NCBI GenBank assembly: GCA_033764095.1
Contig: JANRJF010000145.1
Coordinates: 1-26,220, forward strand
Direction: 5' to 3'
From: JBDTMT01 sp033764095
GTDB lineage: Bacteria; Desulfobacterota; Binatia; HRBIN30; CADEER01
Length of the DNA: 26,220 bases
The position numbers and the translations under genes are program-made. This document shows positions 21,638 through 26,220 of this stretch, in pieces. The number at the start of each line of letters is the position of its first letter. The stretch's first letter is position 1. The notes beneath the pieces were generated by a model. It saw nothing but the letters and a program-made list of their open reading frames with translations. It was not told where the DNA came from and searched no databases.

Positions 21638-22741
21638 TCAGAACGTGTACCGTCGCATGCTGATGTTCATCAGCAGTCCGACGGAGGCGAGCAGCGCGAG
21701 CATCGAGGATCCGCCGTAGCTCAGGAAGGGCAGCGTGATCCCGACCACCGGCAAAGCGCCGCTGGTCATGCCGATGTTGATCACCGCCTGCCAGAAGATC
21801 GTGCCGGTCAGCCCGGCGGCGAGTAGGGCGCCGAGGTTGTCGCGCGCGCGACTGGCGATGTAGGCGCCGCGCAGCACCAGCCCGAGGTAGAGCAGCAGCA
21901 ACGCGGTCGCGCCGAGGAAGCCCCACTCCTCGGCGTACACCGAGAAGATGAAGTCGGTGTGCTGCTCGGGCAGGAAGCTGAGCTTGTTCTGCGTGCCGTT
22001 CAGGTAGCCCTTGCCGTGCACCTGGCCGGAGCCGATCGCGATCTGCGACTGCAGCACGTGGTAACCGGTGCCGAGCGGATCGGCCTCCGGGTTGCGGAAG
22101 CTGATCAGCCGGTTCTTCTGGTACGGCTTCAGATGGTCGAAGGCGATCTTGCCGAACGGCGCCAGCACCAGCGCGGCGATCACCAGCAGGCGCACCGGCA
22201 GCCCGGCGACCATCAGCAGCGTGAAGGCGCCCATGGCGAGCGCGATGACGGTGCCGAGGTCCGGCTGCTTGAGGATCAGGAAGGCGGGAATCGCGATGAG
22301 GATCGCCGGACCGATCAGCCGGCGCAGCGCCAGGCGCGGCTCGCCGGCCCAGCGGTGCAGGACGTGCGCCAGCACCAGCACCAGGCCGACCTTCATGAAC
22401 TCCGACGGCTGCAGCGCCAGCGGCCCGTAGCCGAGCCAGCGCCGCGCGCCGCCGCCCTTGGTGCCGAGGAACAGGGTGAGGATCAGCGCCACGATCAGCG
22501 CCGCGTAGATCGGGTAGGCGTAGCGGCTGAGCGTGCGGTAGTCGATGCCGATGGCGATCAGCATCAGCACCAGGCCGAGGCCGGCCCAGGTGAGCTGCCG
22601 CACCACGTGCGAGCTCAGCCCCTGATCGACGCGGTAGGTGGCGCTGAAGATGGTGCACAGGCCGATGGCGGTGACCATCACCGCCAACAGGAACAGCGGC
22701 CACTCGATGTGCGACAGAAGGCGGCGGTCAATTCTGAGCAA
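21638..22741 (-). CDS. rodA: Rod shape-determining glycosyltransferase RodA (SEDS)
   Basis: A 367-aa membrane protein with about ten membrane segments. The start is a TTG at 22741, supported by GGAGGGG about 7 nt upstream and lying within the last 14 bp of mrdA; no ATG precedes the first membrane helix (WPLFLLAVMVTAIGLCTIFSATY). SEDS landmarks: GGGARRWLGYGPLALQPSEFMKV, KQPDLGTV, YHVLQSQIAIGSGQVHGKGYLNGTQNKLSFLPEQHTDFIFSVYAEEWGF and LPFLSYGGSS, all diagnostic for RodA/FtsW. The Asp in PEQHTDFIF corresponds to the catalytic Asp of RodA. It polymerises lipid II glycan strands with PBP2. Confidence 0.96.
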   Translation of the reverse strand: MLRIDRRLLSHIEWPLFLLAVMVTAIGLCTIFSATYRVDQGLSSHVVRQLTWAGLGLVLMLIAIGIDYRTLSRYAYPIYAALIVALILTLFLGTKGGGARRWLGYGPLALQPSEFMKVGLVLVLAHVLHRWAGEPRLALRRLIGPAILIAIPAFLILKQPDLGTVIALAMGAFTLLMVAGLPVRLLVIAALVLAPFGKIAFDHLKPYQKNRLISFRNPEADPLGTGYHVLQSQIAIGSGQVHGKGYLNGTQNKLSFLPEQHTDFIFSVYAEEWGFLGATALLLLYLGLVLRGAYIASRARDNLGALLAAGLTGTIFWQAVINIGMTSGALPVVGITLPFLSYGGSSMLALLASVGLLMNISMRRYTF

Positions 22742-24563
22742 CGCGCACCCCTCCCTCGCGCTCGGCCTGCAGTTGGAAGTAGGCGCGCAACACCTGCTTG
22801 GTGATCGGCGCGGCGATCGCGCCGCCGCCGCCCTCGGCGTGCTCGACCAGCGTCGCCACCGCGATGGTCGGCGCCTCGGCCGGCGCGAAGGCGACGAACC
22901 AGGCGTGGTCGCGTTGGTTCCACTTCATCTGGCTGGCCTTCAACCGCGTCGCACCGATGGTCACCACCTGCGAGGTGCCGGTCTTGCCGCCGACCGCGAT
23001 GTCGGGCAGACGCGCCTTGTTGCCGGTGCCGCGCCCGACCGTGTCGACCAGCGCCTCCTGCACCTGCTTCAGCACCGTCTCGCGCACCGGCAGGCGCTCG
23101 ACCGCCTGCGGCGCGATCTCGCGCACGGCGGAGCCGTCGAGCGCCTCGACCCGCTGTACCAGGCGCGGGCGCTGGCGGACGCCGGTCGAGATCGTCGCCA
23201 CCGCGGTCGCCATCTGCAGCGGCGTCGCCGTCACGTAGCCCTGGCCGATCGCCACCGACAGCGTCTCGCCCTTGTACCACGGCGCCTTCAGCACCTTCTG
23301 CTTCCACGCCGTGTCGGGGATGGTGCCGCCGCGCTCGGCGCCGATGTCGATGCCGGTCGGCGCGCCGAGCCCGAAGGCGCGCGCGTACTTGGCGATGGTG
23401 TCGACGCCGAGCCGCGCGCCGACCTGGTAGAAGAAGACGTCGCACGAGCCGACCAGCGCCTCGTGCACGTTCGGCGCCCCGTGCCCGCCCTTCTTCCAGC
23501 AGCGGAAGGTGTGATTGCCGTAGAACAGCGAGCCGCGGCAACCGATGTGGGTGAAGGGATTGATGATCCCCTCCTCCAGCGCCGCCGCCGCCATGATGAT
23601 CTTGAACGTCGAGCCGGGCGGATACTGCCCCTGCGTGGCGCGCGCGTTGAGCGGATGGCGCGGGTGGTGGACCAGCTCGCGCCACAGCTCGGGCTTGATG
23701 CCGCCGGTGAAGGCGTTGGGGTCGAAGGACGGCTCGCTGACCATCGCCAGCACGTCGCCGTTGCGCGGATCGAGCACGACGATCGAGCCGGCCTGGTCGC
23801 CGAGCGCCTGTTCGGCGACCAACTGCAGGTCGAGATCGATCGACAGCACCAGCGTCTGCCCCGGCGTCGCGTCCGCCTCGTCGAGCACGCGCAACTCGCG
23901 GCCGAAGGCGTCCACCTCGACCTGCTGGCCGCCGTCGACGCCGCGCAGCTCGGCCTCCCAGGCCTTCTCCAGGCCGGACTTGCCGATCACGTCACCCGGC
24001 CGATAGCGGCTGTCGCGCTCGATCTCGGCCGGCGTCACCTCGCCGACGTAGCCGAGGACATGCGCCAGCGTCGGGCCGTTCGGGTAGCGGCGGCTCGGGG
24101 TGACGCGCAGGCTGACGCCGGGCAGCTCGAGCTGGTGCGTCTCGATCGCCGCCACCTCGTCGAAATTGAGATTGCGCTTCACCAGCACTTCCTGGAACGC
24201 CGGCCGGCCGGCGGCGCGGTCGAGGATCGCCTGCGTCTCGGCGGTGCTCTGGCCGAGATACTGCGCCAGGGTCTCGACCACCGTCGGCAGATCCTTGGCG
24301 TCCTCCGGTACCAGCACCGCGTCGAACGACGCCTGGCTGTCGATCAGCACCTTGCCGGTGCGGTCGACGACACGGCCGCGCGTCGCCGGCAGGCGGCGCA
24401 GGCGCACGCGGTTGTTCTCCGACAGGGTGGTGAGCTCCTCGCCGCGCAGCACCTGCAGGTTCCACAGCCGCGCCCCGAGCAGCAGCAGCGCCACCACGGC
24501 GAGCGCCGAGGCGATACTGATGCGCCGGCGCACCGCGGGGGAGACTTCGTGCTTGCCGAACAT
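22728..24563 (-). CDS. mrdA: Penicillin-binding protein 2, class B transpeptidase
   Basis: A 611-aa protein from ATG 24563, 9 bp after mreD. One N-terminal membrane anchor (about residues 13-34) is followed by the pedestal domain (PATRGRVVDRTGKVL; YPNGPTLAHVLGYVGEV; GKSGLEKAWE). The transpeptidase domain has all three motifs: S318-T-F-K321 (nucleophile Ser), S373-C-D375, and K527-T-G529. The SxD form in place of SxN is usual for PBP2. It crosslinks peptidoglycan during lateral elongation as RodA's partner. The C-terminus overlaps the rodA start by 14 bp. Confidence 0.96.
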   Translation of the reverse strand: MFGKHEVSPAVRRRISIASALAVVALLLLGARLWNLQVLRGEELTTLSENNRVRLRRLPATRGRVVDRTGKVLIDSQASFDAVLVPEDAKDLPTVVETLAQYLGQSTAETQAILDRAAGRPAFQEVLVKRNLNFDEVAAIETHQLELPGVSLRVTPSRRYPNGPTLAHVLGYVGEVTPAEIERDSRYRPGDVIGKSGLEKAWEAELRGVDGGQQVEVDAFGRELRVLDEADATPGQTLVLSIDLDLQLVAEQALGDQAGSIVVLDPRNGDVLAMVSEPSFDPNAFTGGIKPELWRELVHHPRHPLNARATQGQYPPGSTFKIIMAAAALEEGIINPFTHIGCRGSLFYGNHTFRCWKKGGHGAPNVHEALVGSCDVFFYQVGARLGVDTIAKYARAFGLGAPTGIDIGAERGGTIPDTAWKQKVLKAPWYKGETLSVAIGQGYVTATPLQMATAVATISTGVRQRPRLVQRVEALDGSAVREIAPQAVERLPVRETVLKQVQEALVDTVGRGTGNKARLPDIAVGGKTGTSQVVTIGATRLKASQMKWNQRDHAWFVAFAPAEAPTIAVATLVEHAEGGGGAIAAPITKQVLRAYFQLQAEREGGVRVAQN

Positions 24564-24572
24564 GCGCCCGCG

Positions 24573-25073
24573 TCAGTCGTCGTCGCGCGCGTCGACCATG
24601 CGCGCCCCGGCGAGCAGCGCGAAGACCGGCGGCGCCAGCACCGCGGCCGCCAGCGCGTTGGCCAGCACCCCGCCCAGCGTCGCCGCCCAGGCGCCGTCCG
24701 CGGCACCGAAGACGGCCGACACCGCCAGCACGGCGACGGCTTTCACCCACGAGGCGAGGAACACCAACACGACCTTCGAGAGCACGTTGTCCACCCACAG
24801 GCGGCGACAGGTCAAGTACACGAGAACGTAGACCGCCACCATGCCGAAGGCGTTCAGGCCGACGGCGCCGCCCGAGACGGCGTCCTGCACGTAGCCGAGC
24901 ACGAAGGCGGTCAACACGGCGCCCACCGTGTGGCGGTGCAGGCCGAGGAAGACCACGATCACCAGCAACACGTCCGGCGACAGGCGGAGGTGCAGCGGCA
25001 GGACGTGGAACAGCGTCGTCTGCAGCAGCACCCCGAAGCCCGCCACCAGCCCGATGACGGCGGCGGCGCGCAT
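24573..25073 (-). CDS. mreD: Rod shape-determining membrane protein MreD
   Basis: A 166-aa protein. The ATG at 25073 overlaps the mreC TGA by one base; a GTG three bases earlier (25076) is an equal alternative. There are about five membrane segments (AAVIGLVAGFGVLLQTTLF, VLLVIVVFLGLH, VGAVLTAFVLGYVQDA, GMVAVYVLVYLTC, VVLVFLASWVKAVAVLAVSAVF plus the last one). The landmark GYVQDAVSGGAVGLNAF matches the MreD motif. It is a member of the elongasome, linking MreC to RodA-PBP2. Confidence 0.9.
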   Translation of the reverse strand: MRAAAVIGLVAGFGVLLQTTLFHVLPLHLRLSPDVLLVIVVFLGLHRHTVGAVLTAFVLGYVQDAVSGGAVGLNAFGMVAVYVLVYLTCRRLWVDNVLSKVVLVFLASWVKAVAVLAVSAVFGAADGAWAATLGGVLANALAAAVLAPPVFALLAGARMVDARDDD

Positions 25074-25909
25074 CACGCGGGCGGCTCGGCGACCGTCGCG
25101 CTCGGGTCGACGACCAGCACCTCTTCGAGACGGTCGAGCGCCACGCTCGGCCGCACCACGGCGTTCTGCAGCAGACCGCGATGGCCGTGGCCGACCTCCA
25201 CCACTTCGCCGATCACCAGGCCCTTCGGAAAGGTCCCGTCGAGGCCCGAGGTCAGGATGCGGTCCCCCTCCTGGATGTCGGCGTCGCGGCTCAGGTAGTC
25301 CATGTGGCAGGCGCCGTCGGTGCCGCCCTTGACGACGCCGCGGGCGCGGCTGCGCTGCACGATGGCGTCGATGCCGCTGTTGTGGTCGGTGAGCAGCACG
25401 ACGCGCGACGCCGTGTGGCTGGCCTCGGCGATCTGGCCGACGACGCCCTGCGGCACCACCACCGCCATGCCGCGGCGCAGGCCGTCGCGCTCGCCGCGGT
25501 CGATGGTCAGGGTCATCGCCACCGGGCTCGGATCGCGGCCGATGACGCGCGCGCCCAGCGCCGTGCCCTGGATGCCGTCGCGCAGGCTGAGCAGCCCGGC
25601 GAGGCGGGCGTTCTCGCGCTCCAGCTCGCCATAGCGCAGCAGCTGCCCTTCCAGCGCCGCGATGCGGCCGCGCAGGTCGGCGTTCTCCTCGTGCGCGTCG
25701 ACCACGTCGATGTAGCCCGACCAGACGCGCCCGACGCCGCGCCCGACCCAGCCGAACACCACCTGGAACGGCGCCATCGCGTCGAGCAGCAGGCGCCCGA
25801 CCGGGTCACGCGCCGGCTGCGAGCGGACGCTGACGGAGACGAGCAACAGGGAGCAGAGGAGCAGGCCGGCCGACGAGAGCAGGATGCGGTTGCGGCGCAG
25901 GTACTCCAT
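25073..25909 (-). CDS. mreC: Rod shape-determining protein MreC
   Basis: A 278-aa protein from ATG 25909, one base after the mreB stop. There is one N-terminal membrane anchor (LLSSAGLLLCSLLLVSVSV), then a coiled coil (about residues 75-110: EENADLRGRIAALEGQL to LERENARLAGLLSL). A beta-rich periplasmic domain follows, with ARVIGRDPSPVAMTLTIDRGERDGLRRGMAVV, VLLLTDHNSGIDAIV-type strands and DRILTSGLDGTFPKGLVIGEV. This is the standard MreC layout. It scaffolds MreB and PBP2. Confidence 0.95.
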   Translation of the reverse strand: MEYLRRNRILLSSAGLLLCSLLLVSVSVRSQPARDPVGRLLLDAMAPFQVVFGWVGRGVGRVWSGYIDVVDAHEENADLRGRIAALEGQLLRYGELERENARLAGLLSLRDGIQGTALGARVIGRDPSPVAMTLTIDRGERDGLRRGMAVVVPQGVVGQIAEASHTASRVVLLTDHNSGIDAIVQRSRARGVVKGGTDGACHMDYLSRDADIQEGDRILTSGLDGTFPKGLVIGEVVEVGHGHRGLLQNAVVRPSVALDRLEEVLVVDPSATVAEPPA

Positions 25910-25910
25910 C

Positions 25911-26220
25911 TCACTGCAAGGTGAGATCCTTGAGCAGGGTCAGCTCGTCGAGCGCCTTGCCGGCGCCCATCACCACCGCGGTGAGCGGGTCCTCGGCGAG
26001 ATGCACCGGCAGGCCGGTCTCCTCGCGCAACAGGACGTCGAGATTGCGCAGCAGCGCGCCGCCACCGGCCAGGGTGATGCCCTTGTCGACGATGTCCGAC
26101 GCCAGCTCGGGCGGCGTGCGCTCGAGGCCGATGCGCACCGCGTCGACGATCTGGCTGATCGGCTCGAGCAGCGAGTCGCGGATCTCCTCGTCAGACACCT
26201 CGACCGTCTTCGGCACCCCG
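25911..26220 (-). CDS. mreB: Actin-like rod-shape protein MreB, C-terminal part, truncated by the window edge
   Basis: About 103 C-terminal residues are visible; the gene continues beyond 26220. GLPKTVEVSDEEIRDSLLEPISQIVDAVR is followed by TPPELASDIVDKGITLAGGGALLRNLDVLL, the adenosine/phosphate-binding segment of actin-fold proteins. EETGLPVHLAEDPLTAVVMGAGKAL follows. Together these are unmistakable for MreB. It heads the mre/rod cluster. Confidence 0.97.
   Translation of the reverse strand, partial: GVPKTVEVSDEEIRDSLLEPISQIVDAVRIGLERTPPELASDIVDKGITLAGGGALLRNLDVLLREETGLPVHLAEDPLTAVVMGAGKALDELTLLKDLTLQ

Overview
The window is about 26.2 kb of very GC-rich, densely coded bacterial DNA. The organism is Gram-negative: there is a lipobox lipoprotein, a TPR/outer-membrane-barrel protein ending in Phe, minor type IV pilins and a complete mreC-mreD-mrdA-rodA cluster behind the end of mreB. 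Two secreted proteins carry Cys-framed paired EF-hand (dockerin-like) modules of the type starting CAGDCN. From general knowledge, such modules are common in uncultured Binatota/'Deltaproteobacteria'-type genomes. That lineage is an inference, not something the sequence proves. No rRNA, tRNA, CRISPR array, transposase or prophage gene is visible.

Layout. 1-1371 (+): the end of a pyridoxamine-phosphate-oxidase-like protein and an orphan periplasmic solute-binding protein. 1659-3867 (-): a Ser-rich lipoprotein followed by a Lnb_N/DUF4105-like periplasmic protein. 3972-5330 (+): a secreted PI-PLC-like enzyme with two EF-hand loops, ending at a bidirectional terminator. 5393-8634 (-): a membrane protein, a small 60-aa ORF, a LOG/TIGR00725-type protein, a secreted TFTPI-repeat/EF-hand protein and a Coq4-family protein. 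8858-9685 (+): an enoyl-CoA hydratase/isomerase. 9756-13879 (-): a four-gene minor-pilin operon (FimT/GspH, PilV, PilW, a 723-aa PilX) behind a sigma-54-like promoter. 14028-17866 (-): a YajD-like HNH nuclease, a phosphotriesterase-family hydrolase, acylphosphatase and NAD-dependent DNA ligase. 17967-21562 (+): a TPR/beta-barrel protein, a FecR-domain protein, a single-domain response regulator and thioredoxin. 21638-26220 (-): rodA, mrdA, mreD, mreC and the 3' end of mreB.

Functional units. The mre/rod cluster directs lateral wall growth. The pilin cluster supplies the tip-priming complex of a type IV pilus, with an unusually large PilX that may carry the exposed adhesive or sensory domain. 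ligA and acyP are translationally coupled (ATGA), as are the repeat/EF-hand protein and the LOG protein (TGATG). The barrel and FecR genes overlap and probably form one envelope module.

The most striking non-coding feature is a set of at least seven long imperfect palindromes. Several are built from short phased direct repeats of 7-9 nt followed by the inverted run. Each starts or ends at, or within about 20 nt of, a stop codon. One subfamily (GTAGCGCGG...CCGCGCTAC) occurs three times. No gene system here is clearly unprecedented. The best candidates for something undescribed are these gene-end palindromes, the giant PilX, and the EF-hand-tagged secreted proteins.
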